Shown here: in pieces, positions 35,310 to 47,762 of the stretch | Position numbering within the stretch: the stretch's first letter is position 1 | Layout of the letters: every line of letters starts with the position of its first letter | DNA from: Tragulus kanchil | Lineage: Eukaryota; Chordata; Mammalia; Artiodactyla; Tragulidae | DNA length: 64,000 nt | Reading direction: 5' to 3' | Assembly (NCBI GenBank): GCA_022376925.1 | Contig: JAIOJX010000005.1 | Span: forward strand, 90,555,001 to 90,619,000 | Program-made: the position numbers and the translations under genes | Notes under the pieces: generated by a model | What the model was told of the DNA's origin: nothing | Databases searched by the model: none | What the model saw: the letters and a program-made list of their open reading frames with translations, nothing else

Positions 35310-36070
35310 AATTTCTTGACCAAATCCGGACTGAGGATGAAACCAAAATGCCTAGCGATTTAGCATTTTAATCATGTTCTTTCTTGAATCTGTAACTTTG
35401 AGGTAGGCTCACACAGACTGACCATGAAGTAGTTAAATAGCAAAATCCCTGACTTCTGTAGTCAGTGAGAAATGCTATGAAACAGAGTATCATAAGGTCA
35501 GGACTTCTGTGTGGAGAGGGAAACACTTCAAGGCAAAGAATCATTCATTAATTAATCATCATTCATTAATTTCCTTCAGTAAACATTTAGGAAGCTCCTG
35601 CTATCTGCCAGTAACTCAGGAGAGGTATGGGGAAACAAAGACACATCACTGTAGCCTATGGTTTTTGACCTGCGACAATTCCCTATCACCTTGCTGACAT
35701 CAGCTAAGCCCTTCCCCATAATCATAGAGCTGGCCAACCACCAGGCTCCATGCTCCTGATATCAGTCAAGGGAATATTTATCTGGGATAAATAGGAAAGA
35801 CTGCCATTTGTCACTGGGACACCTTTCTGGAAATCTAGTGCCATCATGGCCAAACTGTCCATCATGTGAAGGAACACTGTCTGCATCAGGAGTGAAGGAA
35901 GCCAGCAGAGATGGAAGTAAAGGGAGGAAGTGAGACACGAGGGAGAGGGAGTGGAAAGAGGGTGACAGACAGACCACAGGCAACTGGCTGTTACTTGGAT
36001 CCAATCATGTCAAACACCAGCACCACCCCTTCCCCTCACCCCTTTTTTAAAAATTTTCCCATAATGCCTC

Positions 36071-36298
36071 CTTTTTATTTGTATTTATTTTCATCCATCT
36101 TTTTATTCTTTGGCATGTGACTTCTCTCGTTGCAGAGCACTGGTTCTGGGTGCATGCACTCCAAAGCAATGGCTTGCAGCTGGACACACCAGTCCAGCTG
36201 CTCCATGGCACACAGGATCTTTCTGGACAAGGGATCAAATTGGTGTTCCCTGCACTGCAAGGTGGACTCTTTACCCATCTGACCACCAGGGAAGCCCC
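36071..36298 (-). mobile_element. CHR-type SINE, antisense
   Basis: The minus-strand head is GGGGCTTCCCTGGTGGTCAG. Flanks share CCCTTTTTAAAAA (about 36041 and 36305). A copy lies at 37239-37466. Confidence 0.85.
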
Positions 36299-37238
36299 AC
36301 CCATCCCTTTTTAAAAAGTCACTTTCATGATCTTGCGGCCATAAATACTGTCCTCCCCCTTGCACACTCTTGCTCTTCCCTTACACTGATTTTAGCCACT
36401 TGTAGCTGAGAGAATTTAGATGAAGTCAGAATATGAGGAGGTCAATTTTGTAGCAGAGCAACTATATACCTACATCTAATTTCTTGACCAAATCCGGACT
36501 GAGGATGAAACCAAAATGCCTAGCGATTTAGCATTTTAATCATGTTCTTTCTTGAATCTGTAACTTTGAGGTAGGCTCACACAGACTGACCATGAAGTAG
36601 TTAAATAGCAAAATCCCTGACTTCTGTAGTCAGTGAGAAATGCTATGAAACAGAGTATCATAAGGTCAGGACTTCTGTGTGGAGAGGGAAACACTTCAAG
36701 GCAAAGAATCATTCATTAATTAATCATCATTCATTAATTTCCTTCAGTAAACATTTAGGAAGCTCCTGCTATCTGCCAGTAACTCAGGAGAGGTATGGGG
36801 AAACAAAGACACATCACTGTAGCCTATGGTTTTTGACCTGCGACAATTCCCTATCACCTTGCTGACATCAGCTAAGCCCTTCCCCATAATCATAGAGCTG
36901 GCCAACCACCAGGCTCCATGCTCCTGATATCAGTCAAGGGAATATTTATCTGGGATAAATAGGAAAGACTGCCATTTGTCACTGGGACACCTTTCTGGAA
37001 ATCTAGTGCCATCATGGCCAAACTGTCCATCATGTGAAGGAACACTGTCTGCATCAGGAGTGAAGGAAGCCAGCAGAGATGGAAGTAAAGGGAGGAAGTG
37101 AGACACGAGGGAGAGGGAGTGGAAAGAGGGTGACAGACAGACCACAGGCAACTGGCTGTTACTTGGATCCAATCATGTCAAACACCAGCACCACCCCTTC
37201 CCCTCACCCCTTTTTTAAAAATTTTCCCATAATGCCTC

Positions 37239-37466
37239 CTTTTTATTTGTATTTATTTTCATCCATCTTTTTATTCTTTGGCATGTGACTTCTCTCGTTG
37301 CAGAGCACTGGTTCTGGGTGCATGCACTCCAAAGCAATGGCTTGCAGCTGGACACACCAGTCCAGCTGCTCCATGGCACACAGGATCTTTCTGGACAAGG
37401 GATCAAATTGGTGTTCCCTGCACTGCAAGGTGGACTCTTTACCCATCTGACCACCAGGGAAGCCCC
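37239..37466 (-). mobile_element. Copy of CHR SINE 36071-36298 (by D11)
   Basis: Identical by eye at a displacement of 1168 bp. Confidence 0.85.
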
Positions 37467-37984
37467 ACCCATCCCTTTTTAAAAAGTCACTTTCATGATC
37501 TTGCGGCCATAAATACTGTCCTCCCCCTTGCACACTCTTGCTCTTCCCTTACACTGATTTTAGCCACTTGTAGCTGAGAGAATTTAGATGAAGTCAGAAT
37601 ATGAGGAGGTCAATTTTGTAGCAGAGCAACTATATACATAAATAATTGCAAAAATGTAATGCAGACATAAATACAATATAGAGTCATAGCACATAAGAGA
37701 GAAGGATCAAGTCTGCTTAGATGGTTCCCAGCCCATCATCCATGGCTTCGTTTATGTTTTTTTTAGGGCATTCAGTAAATGCTAAGTCACAGAAAAAAAC
37801 AGCACACAGTTGACTTCTTACTCAAAACAGGCCTTGTGATACCAGAGTTAAGTGTAGAAGAGTAGAAATCTGCCAAGCTGAGGAACTACAGAAGACGCAA
37901 ATGGAACAGTTTGAGGGAAAAAAAAAAAAAAAACACCTACAGTTCAACAGATATGGTCTACTTGCCATGGCAGATTAGAGACAC

Positions 37985-38168
37985 ACACATTCTTTTCTAT
38001 TGAGGTAGGGTCTAATTGCCCTCCCCTGGACTGGCTTTTCTGACTTGCTTAATCAATAAAATGCAGTGGAAGTGATGTTCTAAAGCTCTTAGGTCATAAA
38101 TGGTTGTTGTTTTATGCCACTAAGTTTTGAGGTGATTTGTTATGTAGCAAAACGATAACCAAACACTT
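37985..38168 (+). repeat. MLT1-type LTR, internally deleted
   Basis: It ends AAATGGTTGTTGTTTTATGCC, CTAAGTTTTGAGGTGATTTG and TTATGTAGCAAAACGATAACC, the standard MLT1 3' end. Confidence 0.7.
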
Positions 38169-38684
38169 CCCAGGAGAGTGGACTTTATGTTGGAGATAAA
38201 ACTAGAAAAACTGGCAGATCCTGGAGGGCCTCATAGAGCTTAGATTTTTATCTAACAAGTCGTAAGGGACCATTAAACATTTGCCCTCTTGAACAATCAT
38301 TCGGACAGTATTATGTAGACTGGATTGGAAGGGAACCAATCTAGAATGAGGGATCCCAGTTACAGGTAACTGTAGCCATCTAGGCAAGAGGTGATGAAGA
38401 CCTGCCCTGGGACAGGAACAATGAGGACTGAGAGCAAAGAGCAGTGACAGGACATGACGTGTAGACAGAAACAGGTTGCTAGTTACTGATAAGAAGTTGA
38501 AAGGAGCACAGCAAGCATCAAGGCACAAAAGACCAAAATGGCCACAAACCAGGGTAAAAACTATGGAAGAACAAAATGATCAAGAGTTCAGTTTTTGATA
38601 CAATTACCTTGAGGAAACTTGAATGGGGATAGGTACTAGACACTCAGCTCACAACTGTAATTAAATAATTACTTACATAATCTT

Positions 38685-38830
38685 TGTTTAGCACCTACCT
38701 TTCCTAACTAGATCTTGAGCAGAGATTATTTTTCTTACTCATCACTAAATACCAACATCTGACTCACAGTATGTCTGGAACATAGCTGGCTTTCAAATAA
38801 TATTTGTTGAATTAATGAATCAATGAAATG
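38685..38830 (+). mobile_element. LINE L2 3' end
   Basis: It shows GATCTTGAGCAGAGATTATT, CACAGTATGTCTGGAACATAG and AATATTTGTTGAATTAATG, the conserved L2 tail. Confidence 0.7.
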
Positions 38831-38864
38831 AAGTCCAATAAGAGACTCTAACTACCATGATTCT

Positions 38865-39010
38865 CAATTTTAACTAAATACTGAATTTATCTGGATACCT
38901 TTCAAAACCACTGATGCTTGGGTTACTCATCTCCACACCTCAGACATTCTGATTAAATTGGTTTTGGCTGGGGTCTTGGAATCAGCATGTGTGAGAATCC
39001 CTAGCTTATT
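38865..39010 (+). mobile_element. MER5A-type hAT MITE
   Basis: It carries ACCACTGATGCTTGGG, AGACATTCTGATTAAATTGG and GGTCTTGGAATCAGCATG, which match the MER5A layout. The right part is repeated at 40026 by D12. Confidence 0.6.
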
Positions 39011-39499
39011 CTGATGAACAGTCAATATTTGATGTGTGGATCTGTGCATAATCTGCATACCAAGATTTATGATTTTAAAAATGTTCCTGTCCCCCTAAAA
39101 AGCTAAGATAGATTATAAAACTCTTTCTAATATAAAATTACTTCACACAGTTTCTCTCAATCAATACAGAGTAGAGAAGCCAAAAATAATAATAATAAAA
39201 AGAGCTTACCAGGAATCCAGGGAGGCATTCACAAGCATTTTTCTTCCATATGACTATTAAAGGCATTAAAACTTCCTTAAATTTCAAAATGACACAGAAG
39301 TATATAGTAGATATAGACAGCATTAGACACATCCATAGAAACTACAGAAATGTTCTGGGCTTCAAACAACACCATTAAAGAACATGGAAGAGAATTCACA
39401 CAGTGGAATAAACTATTCACAAGACTATATTTGATAAGGGGTTTGTATCCAGAAAACAAATCTTAGAAGTCAATATTAGGAAGAAAAGTAATTTAAAAA

Positions 39500-39555
39500 T
39501 AATACTAATAACTAATACTATACTACTAATAATACTAATACTAATAATACTAATT
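39500..39555. repeat. (TAATAC)/(ACT)-type microsatellite
   Basis: Irregular AATACTAATA units over about 55 bases. A copy lies at 40595-40650. Confidence 0.8.
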
Positions 39556-39572
39556 TAAAAATAGGCAAACAC

Positions 39573-39840
39573 GGCTTCCTTGGTGGTTCAGTGGGTAAAG
39601 AGTCCGCCTTGCAGTGCAAGGGGCACCGGTTCAATCCCTGGCACAGGAAGATCCCACGTGCTGCAGAGTGGCTGGACTGGTGTGTCCAATTATGAGATAG
39701 CGCTCTGGAGCATGTGCACCCAGAGCTGGTGCTCTGCAAAGAGAGAGGTCACTGTAATGGGAGGAGGTCCACACAGGCCAAAAAATAGAGATGGACGAAA
39801 ATAAATAAATAACCAATAAAAGAGACCAAACTTAAAAAAA
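39573..39840 (+). mobile_element. CHR-type SINE with 16-bp TSD
   Basis: The head is GGCTTCCTTGGTGGTTCAG and the B box is GGTTCAATCCC. Flanking repeats are AAAAATAGGCAAACAC at 39557-39572 and AAAAATAGGCACACAC at 39841-39856. Confidence 0.92.
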
Positions 39841-40667
39841 AAAAATAGGCACACACTTTCAATACTTTCTCTCCTTTCATCTGTATCTCAAACCCAGATC
39901 TCTCCTGGCGCCTCATATGTCTAACCTTGCAGGACACCTAAAGGAAGATAGCCCGTGAAATACGACCAATAAAGAACTAATGATTCTCTTTTAACTAAAA
40001 GATTTATGATATTTAAAAATGTTTTCTCATCTCCACACCTCAGACATTCTGATTAAATTGGTTTTGGCTGGGGTCTTGGAATCAGCATGTGTGAGAATCT
40101 AGCTTATTCTGATGAACAGTCAATATTTGATGTGTGGATCTGTGCATAATCTGCATACCAAGATTTATGATTTTAAAAATGTTCCTGTCCCCTAAAGCTA
40201 AGATAGATTATAAAACTCTTTCTAATATAAAATTACTTCACACAGTTTCTCTCAATCAATACAGAGTAGAGAAGCCAAAAATAATAATAATAAAAAGAGC
40301 TTACCAGGAATCCAGGGAGGCATTCACAAGCATTTTTCTTCCATATGACTATTAAAGGCATTAAAACTTCCTTAAATTTCAAAATGACACAGAAGTATAT
40401 AGTAGATATAGACAGCATTAGACACATCCATAGAAACTACAGAAATGTTCTGGGCTTCAAACAACACCATTAAAGAACATGGAAGAGAATTCACACAGTG
40501 GAATAAACTATTCACAAGACTATATTTGATAAGGGGTTTGTATCCAGAAAACAAATCTTAGAAGTCAATATTAGGAAGAAAAGTAATTTAAAAATAATAC
40601 TAATAACTAATACTATACTACTAATAATACTAATACTAATAATACTAATTTAAAAATAGGCAAACAC

Positions 40668-40935
40668 GGCTTCCTTGGTGGTTCAGTGGGTAAAGAGTCC
40701 GCCTTGCAGTGCAAGGGGCACCGGTTCAATCCCTGGCACAGGAAGATCCCACGTGCTGCAGAGTGGCTGGACTGGTGTGTCCAATTATGAGATAGCGCTC
40801 TGGAGCATGTGCACCCAGAGCTGGTGCTCTGCAAAGAGAGAGGTCACTGTAATGGGAGGAGGTCCACACAGGCCAAAAAATAGAGATGGACGAAAATAAA
40901 TAAATAACCAATAAAAGAGACCAAACTTAAAAAAA
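40668..40935 (+). mobile_element. Copy of CHR SINE 39573-39840 (by D12)
   Basis: The same insertion, shifted 1095 bp, with a slightly longer A tract. Confidence 0.92.
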
Positions 40936-41074
40936 AAAAAAATAGGCACACACTTTCAATACTTTCTCTCCTTTCATCTGTATCTCAAACCCAGATCTCT
41001 CCCTGGCGCCTCATATGTCTAACCTTGCAGGACACCTAAAGGAAGATAGCCCGTGCGACAAAAAAAAACCTTAC

Positions 41075-41860
41075 AGACCCCAAGCTCAATTAATGATGAG
41101 TCTCCACCAAGTTGTCTATCTCATAATCTTGAGAGTCATCTTCTGTCTCCTCTCTTCTCTCATCTCCTAATAAATCACTGAGTCTTACTCAATTATTTTC
41201 AGAATGATCCACAATGCCACTACTCCACAGGCTTCTACACAGGAGTTCATCTTCTGTTCTCCCTTTTCAGCTGGTTAACTACTACTGGTTGACCTTTAAG
41301 GTTCAATTATCATGTCTTCATGAACACCTTCCATAACATCCCCACAGCTAACCAACAAGCCTGAGGTGTCCCTTCTCTTTGTTTCTTTTTTTTTTTTTTT
41401 TAATTTTGGCCTCTTTTATTTTTTTTTTAATTTATTTATTTTCATTCATCTTTATTCTTTGGCATGTGTGGGCCTCCCATTGCAGTGGTCTCTCTCATTG
41501 CAGAGCACCAGCTCTGGGTACTTGTGCCTCAGAGCACTGGCTTGTAATTGGACACATCAGTCGAGCTGCTCTGCGGCATGTGGGATCTTCCCGGGCCAGG
41601 GATTGAACCGGTGCCCCTTGCACGGCAAGGTGGAATCTTTACCCACTGGACCACCAGGGAATCCCTCTCTTTGTTTCTTGATTCAATGTTATCCTTTATA
41701 GTATTATTCATACCCTTATTACAGCTTGACTTTTTTTTTCATTGGTCTCCCTCACTAGACTAAAAACTCCCTGAAGACAAAATCTGTTTTATTCATTGCA
41801 TGCCTCCATTACACATAGCATCACAAGTCTGGTACATAGTCATTGTTGAACTCACTTTCA
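41075..41860 (+). mobile_element. LINE L2 3' region split by a SINE
   Basis: L2-like phrases (GGTTCAATTATCATGTCTTC, AACACCTTCCATAACATCCC, then AAACTCCCTGAAGACAAAATC and CTGGTACATAGTCATTGTTG) flank the SINE at 41388. A copy lies from 42210 to 42995. Confidence 0.65.
41388..41666 (-). mobile_element. CHR-type SINE, antisense, with 13-bp TSD
   Basis: The plus strand starts with a T-rich tail and ends CCACCAGGGAATCC. Repeats CTCTTTGTTTCTT lie at 41375-41387 and 41667-41679. Confidence 0.92.
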
Positions 41861-42522
41861 AGGAAGACTGAAAATAAAGCCCGTATTAGTTAAATGTGAG
41901 AGACCACATATAAAAGTCTCCCCAAAGTGTATTTCATGAAATGGTACTTCCTTGGATGTGGGAGGAAATATGATTCTATGATCAAATAAGTTTGAGAAAC
42001 AGAAGATGCTATTTTCTTCCTCTTGAAGATTCAGTGTTCTCTAGAATACCAAATACTATGAGAAATCCTTCAATACAGAACTCCTTTAAAATTTTCCATC
42101 TGGATTCCAAAGCATATTGAACATGGGTTCACTTGCTAATAGCATGTAGAGCTGGTGGTCTGTGATTTCTCTTAGAATGCCCCTCAATGTATTGCAATTC
42201 CCCAAAAAAAGACCCCAAGCTCAATTAATGATGAGTCTCCACCAAGTTGTCTATCTCATAATCTTGAGAGTCATCTTCTGTCTCCTCTCTTCTCTCATCT
42301 CCTAATAAATCACTGAGTCTTACTCAATTATTTTCAGAATGATCCACAATGCCACTACTCCACAGGCTTCTACACAGGAGTTCATCTTCTGTTCTCCCTT
42401 TTCAGCTGGTTAACTACTACTGGTTGACCTTTAAGGTTCAATTATCATGTCTTCATGAACACCTTCCATAACATCCCCACAGCTAACCAACAAGCCTGAG
42501 GTGTCCCTTCTCTTTGTTTCTT

Positions 42523-42801
42523 TTTTTTTTTTTTTTAATTTTGGCCTCTTTTATTTTTTTTTTAATTTATTTATTTTCATTCATCTTTATTCTTTGGCAT
42601 GTGTGGGCCTCCCATTGCAGTGGTCTCTCTCATTGCAGAGCACCAGCTCTGGGTACTTGTGCCTCAGAGCACTGGCTTGTAATTGGACACATCAGTCGAG
42701 CTGCTCTGCGGCATGTGGGATCTTCCCGGGCCAGGGATTGAACCGGTGCCCCTTGCACGGCAAGGTGGAATCTTTACCCACTGGACCACCAGGGAATCCC
42801 T
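42523..42801 (-). mobile_element. Copy of CHR SINE 41388-41666 (by D13)
   Basis: Displaced 1135 bp with the same flanks. Confidence 0.92.
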
Positions 42802-43359
42802 CTCTTTGTTTCTTGATTCAATGTTATCCTTTATAGTATTATTCATACCCTTATTACAGCTTGACTTTTTTTTTCATTGGTCTCCCTCACTAGACTAAAA
42901 ACTCCCTGAAGACAAAATCTGTTTTATTCATTGCATGCCTCCATTACACATAGCATCACAAGTCTGGTACATAGTCATTGTTGAACTCACTTTCAAGGAA
43001 GACTGAAAATAAAGCCCGTATTAGTTAAATGTGAGAGACCACATATAAAAGTCTCCCCAAAGTGTATTTCATGAAATGGTACTTCCTTGGATGTGGGAGG
43101 AAATATGATTCTATGATCAAATAAGTTTGAGAAACAGAAGATGCTATTTTCTTCCTCTTGAAGATTCAGTGTTCTCTAGAATACCAAATACTATGAGAAA
43201 TCCTTCAATACAGAACTCCTTTAAAATTTTCCATCTGGATTCCAAAGCATATTGAACATGGGTTCACTTGCTAATAGCATGTAGAGCTGGTGGTCTGTGA
43301 TTTCTCTTAGAATGCCAGATCAGCTCATGTCATCCTTCTTTTGGAGAAAATGCTTCCCT

Positions 43360-43510
43360 CTCCCTAAAGTGGGATGCACAACCATTTTATGTCAAAGGTC
43401 AGATAATATTTTAGACCTTTTCTGGCCACATGTCCCTACCATATATTCTTCTTTGCCTTTTTTTTTTTTTCCTGCCAATTCTTTAAAAACGTGAAAAACA
43501 TTCCTTGTTC
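43360..43510 (+). mobile_element. Possible hAT-type MER element
   Basis: ACAACCATTTTATGTCAAAGG, CAGATAATATTTTAGACC and AAAACGTGAAAAACATTCC resemble a common small hAT element. It is much decayed. A copy lies at 44512-44662. Confidence 0.35.
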
Positions 43511-43789
43511 AATAGCTTGTATGCTAGAGGGTCATAGTCGCCAACATACATCCTGGATTCACACAGTTATCATATGGATTACCACTCTCTTGGCCACAGT
43601 TACCTGGTCTCGAGGTGGGTACATAATCCAAGTTGTGACAACTAGAATCTTTTCCATGGGAAAATTAAGACTGTGACTATGAAATATCAGATTGATCTTT
43701 TAACATGGAGAGAGGGAACTTAATAACTAGCAATAACTGTGTCCTGTCTTGTGGTCTGAAAATGGAAGACCAGACCTTGATGAAAAAAA

Positions 43790-44133
43790 AAAAGATATAC
43801 CTATCTGAAAAGTTCCAGAGAATAGTAGAAATAAGAGAGCCTTCTTAAATGAACAATGCAAAGAAATAGAGGAAAATAACAGAATGAGAAAGACTAGAGA
43901 TTTTTACAATAAAATAAAATACCAAAGATGCAAAGATAGACACAATAAATGACAGAAACAATATGGACCTAAAAGAAGCAAAGACATTAAGAAGAGGTGG
44001 GAAGAATATGCAGAAGAACTATACAAAAAAGATCTTAATGACCAGTGTTGTGATCACTCACCTAGCCAGACATCAAAGCTAGTGAAGGTGATGGAATTCC
44101 AGCAGAGATATTTCAAATGTTAAAATATGATGC
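43790..44133 (+). mobile_element. BovB LINE, truncated first copy (D14)
   Basis: Starts with the BovB reverse-transcriptase upstream region (AGTTCCAGAGAATAG, GCAAAGAAATAGAGGAAAAT) and is cut at the D14 join. The main copy resumes at 44941. Confidence 0.85.
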
Positions 44134-44940
44134 TGAACTCACTTTCAAGGAAGACTGAAAATAAAGCCCGTATTAGTTAAATGTGAGAGACCACATATAA
44201 AAGTCTCCCCAAAGTGTATTTCATGAAATGGTACTTCCTTGGATGTGGGAGGAAATATGATTCTATGATCAAATAAGTTTGAGAAACAGAAGATGCTATT
44301 TTCTTCCTCTTGAAGATTCAGTGTTCTCTAGAATACCAAATACTATGAGAAATCCTTCAATACAGAACTCCTTTAAAATTTTCCATCTGGATTCCAAAGC
44401 ATATTGAACATGGGTTCACTTGCTAATAGCATGTAGAGCTGGTGGTCTGTGATTTCTCTTAGAATGCCAGATCAGCTCATGTCATCCTTCTTTTGGAGAA
44501 AATGCTTCCCTCTCCCTAAAGTGGGATGCACAACCATTTTATGTCAAAGGTCAGATAATATTTTAGACCTTTTCTGGCCACATGTCCCTACCATATATTC
44601 TTCTTTGCCTTTTTTTTTTTTTCCTGCCAATTCTTTAAAAACGTGAAAAACATTCCTTGTTCAATAGCTTGTATGCTAGAGGGTCATAGTCGCCAACATA
44701 CATCCTGGATTCACACAGTTATCATATGGATTACCACTCTCTTGGCCACAGTTACCTGGTCTCGAGGTGGGTACATAATCCAAGTTGTGACAACTAGAAT
44801 CTTTTCCATGGGAAAATTAAGACTGTGACTATGAAATATCAGATTGATCTTTTAACATGGAGAGAGGAACTTAATAACTAGCAATAACTGTGTCCTGTCT
44901 TGTGGTCTGAAAATGGAAGACCAGACCTTGATGAAAAAAA

Positions 44941-46640
44941 AAAAGATATACCTATCTGAAAAGTTCCAGAGAATAGTAGAAATAAGAGAGCCTTCTTAAA
45001 TGAACAATGCAAAGAAATAGAGGAAAATAACAGAATGAGAAAGACTAGAGATTTTTACAATAAAATAAAATACCAAAGATGCAAAGATAGACACAATAAA
45101 TGACAGAAACAATATGGACCTAAAAGAAGCAAAGACATTAAGAAGAGGTGGGAAGAATATGCAGAAGAACTATACAAAAAAGATCTTAATGACCAGTGTT
45201 GTGATCACTCACCTAGCCAGACATCAAAGCTAGTGAAGGTGATGGAATTCCAGCAGAGATATTTCAAATGTTAAAATATGATGCTGTTAAAAGTGCTATA
45301 CTCAACGTGCCACCAAATTTGGAAAATTCAGCAGTGGACTTGGAACTGGAAAAAGTCAGTTTTCATTCCAACGCCAAAGACGGGCAATGCCAAAGAATGT
45401 TCAAACTACTGCACAGTTTCACTCTTCCACACACTAGCAAAATAATGCTCAAAATCCTTCAGGCTAGGCTTCAACAGTACATGAACCAAGAAATTCTGGA
45501 TGTACAAGCTGGATTTTAAAAAGACAGAGGAACCAGAGGTCAAATTGCCAACATCTGTTGTATCACAGAAAGAACAAGGGAATTCCAGAAAAACATCTAC
45601 TTCTGCTTCACTGACTACACTAAAGCCTTTAACTGTATGGATCACAACAGACTGAAAAATTCGTATTCAGGACAAGAAGCAACAGTTAGAACCAGACATG
45701 GAACAAAAGATTGGTTCCAAATTGGGAAAGGCTGTATACTGTCACCCTACTGATTTAACTTATATGCAGAGTACATCATGCAAAATGCCAGTCTGGATGA
45801 AGCACAAGCTGGAATCAAGACTGCTGGGAGAAATATCAATAACTTCAGGTATGCAGATGACACCATTCTGGTAGAAACTGAGGAAGAACTAAAGAGCCTC
45901 TTGATGAAGGTGAAAGAGGAGGGTGAAAAAGCTAGCCTTAAACTCAACATTAAAAAAACTAAGATCATGGCATCCAGTTCCATCACTTCATGGCAAATAA
46001 ATGGAAAAACAATGGAAACAGTGACAGACTTTATTTTCTTGGGCTACAAAATCACTGCAGATGGTGATTGCAGCCATGAAATTTAAAAACACTTGCTCCT
46101 TGGAAGAAAAGCTATGATAAACCTAGACAGCATATTCAAAACCAAAGACATTACTTTGCCAACAAAAGTCCATATAGTCAAAGCTATGGTTTTCCCAGTA
46201 GTCATGTATGGATGTGAGATTTGGACCATAAAGAAGGCTGAGTGCCAAAAAAATTGATGCTTCTGAAATGTGGTATTGGAGAAGGATCTTGAGAGTCCCT
46301 TGGACTGCAAGGAGATCAAACTAGTCAATCCTATAGGAAATCAACTCTGAATATTAATTAGAAGGACTGATGCTGAAGCTGAAGCTACAATACTTTGGCC
46401 ACCATACTTCGATGCGAAGAGACAACTCATTAGAAAAGACCCTGATGCTGGGGAAAAAAGAAGGCAGAAGGGAGAGGGGACAGCAGAGGATGAGATGGTT
46501 GAATAGCATCACTGAATCAATGAACAGTCAATGAACATCAGTTTGAGCAAGCTCTGATGAAGGACAGGGAAGCCTGCAGTTCTGCAGTCCATGGTGTCTC
46601 AAAGAGTTGGACACAACTGAGGGACTGAACTGAACTAGAC
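44941..46640 (+). mobile_element. BovB (RTE) LINE, 5'-truncated
   Basis: This runs from the BovB reverse-transcriptase domain to the BovB 3' end (AAAGAGTTGGACACAACTGAG, then ACTGAACTGAAC). BovB is a horizontally acquired RTE retrotransposon typical of ruminants, and its presence here is a main reason for the lineage call. Several frameshifts and stops date it as old. Confidence 0.92.
45268..46336 (+). pseudogene. BovB reverse transcriptase, broken
   Basis: The RT would copy BovB RNA into DNA. Frames at 45268-45519 (SKIMLKILQARLQQYMNQEIL, the RT fingers part) and 45778-46086 remain open. The catalytic YADD lies at 45850-45861 (NNFRYADDTILVETEEEL) and is followed by KKTKIMASSSITSWQING and FIFLGYKITADGDCSHEI. 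Between them a deletion and frameshifts remove part of the palm, and a stop follows at 46084. It is not functional. Confidence 0.88.
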
Positions 46641-46814
46641 CTTGATGCATAATAACAATGAGGCAATCGAGAAAGAGAGATAAAGAGAGGGCACAGAATT
46701 TCCCGGGTATTTTACAGTGCTCAGTGTTTGTGTCTAGTCTTTCCTGTGCTTCACAGGTGGTTTCTGTCATATACAACCAAGAGATCTAATAAGTTCACTT
46801 AGAGAAATCAGAAA

Positions 46815-47762
46815 AAGAAAATAGGGAATAGATTTCTACAGACATTTCTCCAAAGAAGAATACGCAAATAGTCAATAAACATAAAAAAGAAGTTCAACAT
46901 CATTAGTCATCAAATCAAAACCACAAAGAGATACCATTTCACAAATGTTAGGATTGCTAAAATAAAACAGTAATAGCAAAATAACAAGTGTGGGCAAAAC
47001 TGTTGACCAATTAGAGCCCTCATATTGCTAGCAGCAAGACAAAATTATCTAAGCCACTTTTGAAAACAGTTTCAGAAAACATTAGACATAAGATTTCCAT
47101 ATAACTTCAGCAGTTCCATTCCTAGGTATCAACACAAGAGAAATGAATGTTCCATACAGACTAGTACTTAAAATTTGTTCACAGCAACAAATTCCTAATA
47201 GAAAAAAAGTGAAAACAATCCAAATGCCTACCACCTAGTCAATGAATAAACAAAACATAATGAATATATCTATAATAAAACATTCAGCAATAAAAAGTAA
47301 AAAGCAGATTTTTAAGGCAGTGAAATTCTCTGTATGATACTAAAATGATGAATATATGTTGTAATGTTGTTATTGTTGTTGGTAAGCCACTATGTCACGT
47401 CCAACTCTCTGCAGCCCCATGGACTCCAACATGCCAGACCTCCCTGTCCTCCACTATCTCCCAGAGTTTGCTCGAACTCATGTCAATCAAGTCAGTCATG
47501 CTGTCTAACTATTTGTCAGTATACATTTGTCCAAACCGACAGAATGTACAGCACCAACAATGAACCTATAAACTATGGATGGACTCTGGGCAATTGTGTC
47601 AATGTAGGCTCATCCCTGGTAACAAATGTACCATTCTGGTGAGTAATGTTAATAATGCAGAGAGGCTATACACGTATAGGAGCAGGAGGTATATGAGAAA
47701 ACTATTTTCCTCTCAATTATGTTGTGAAACTAAAACTTCTGTAAAAAATAAAATCTTTTAAA
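46815..47762 (+). mobile_element. Old LINE-1 (L1M-type) ORF2 end and 3' UTR
   Basis: CATTTCTCCAAAGAAGAATAC, GATACCATTTCACAAATGTTAGG and the tail AACAAATGTACCATTCTGGTG...TTATGTTGTGAAACTAAAAC follow an ancient L1 3' end. An antisense BovB piece splits it at 47365-47505. Confidence 0.8.
47365..47505 (-). mobile_element. BovB/Bov-A 3' fragment, antisense
   Basis: CAGCCCCATGGACTCCAACATG, CCAGACCTCCCTGTCC and CAGAGTTTGCTCGAACTCATG are the complement of the BovB 3' end. A copy lies at 48438-48578. Confidence 0.8.

Larger units (their letters stand above)
35310..37637. repeat. Tandem duplication D11 (35310-36469 and 36478-37637)
   Basis: Two 1160-bp copies with an 8-base filler (36470-36477). This is the longest period in the window (1168). 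Confidence 0.96.
38926..41055. repeat. Tandem duplication D12 (38926-39957 and 40026-41055)
   Basis: Copies of 1032 and 1030 bp separated by a 68-base filler (39958-40025). The last 25 bases of the filler nearly repeat 39062-39085 inside copy 1. Confidence 0.94.
41075..43316. repeat. Tandem duplication D13 (41075-42181 and 42210-43316)
   Basis: Two 1107-bp copies with a 28-base filler (42182-42209). The last 335 bp of copy 2 are also the start of D14. Confidence 0.95.
42982..45284. repeat. Tandem duplication D14 (42982-44133 and 44134-45284)
   Basis: Abutting copies of 1152 and 1151 bp with TG shared at the join. The only length difference I see is one G in GAGAGAGGG. With D13, the segment of 335 bp occurs three times (41847, 42982, 44134). 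Confidence 0.96.

Noticed and set aside
35762..36004. 80-codon minus-strand frame repeated at 36930-37172
   Set aside because: Its repetition is due to D11, and it has no recognisable features.
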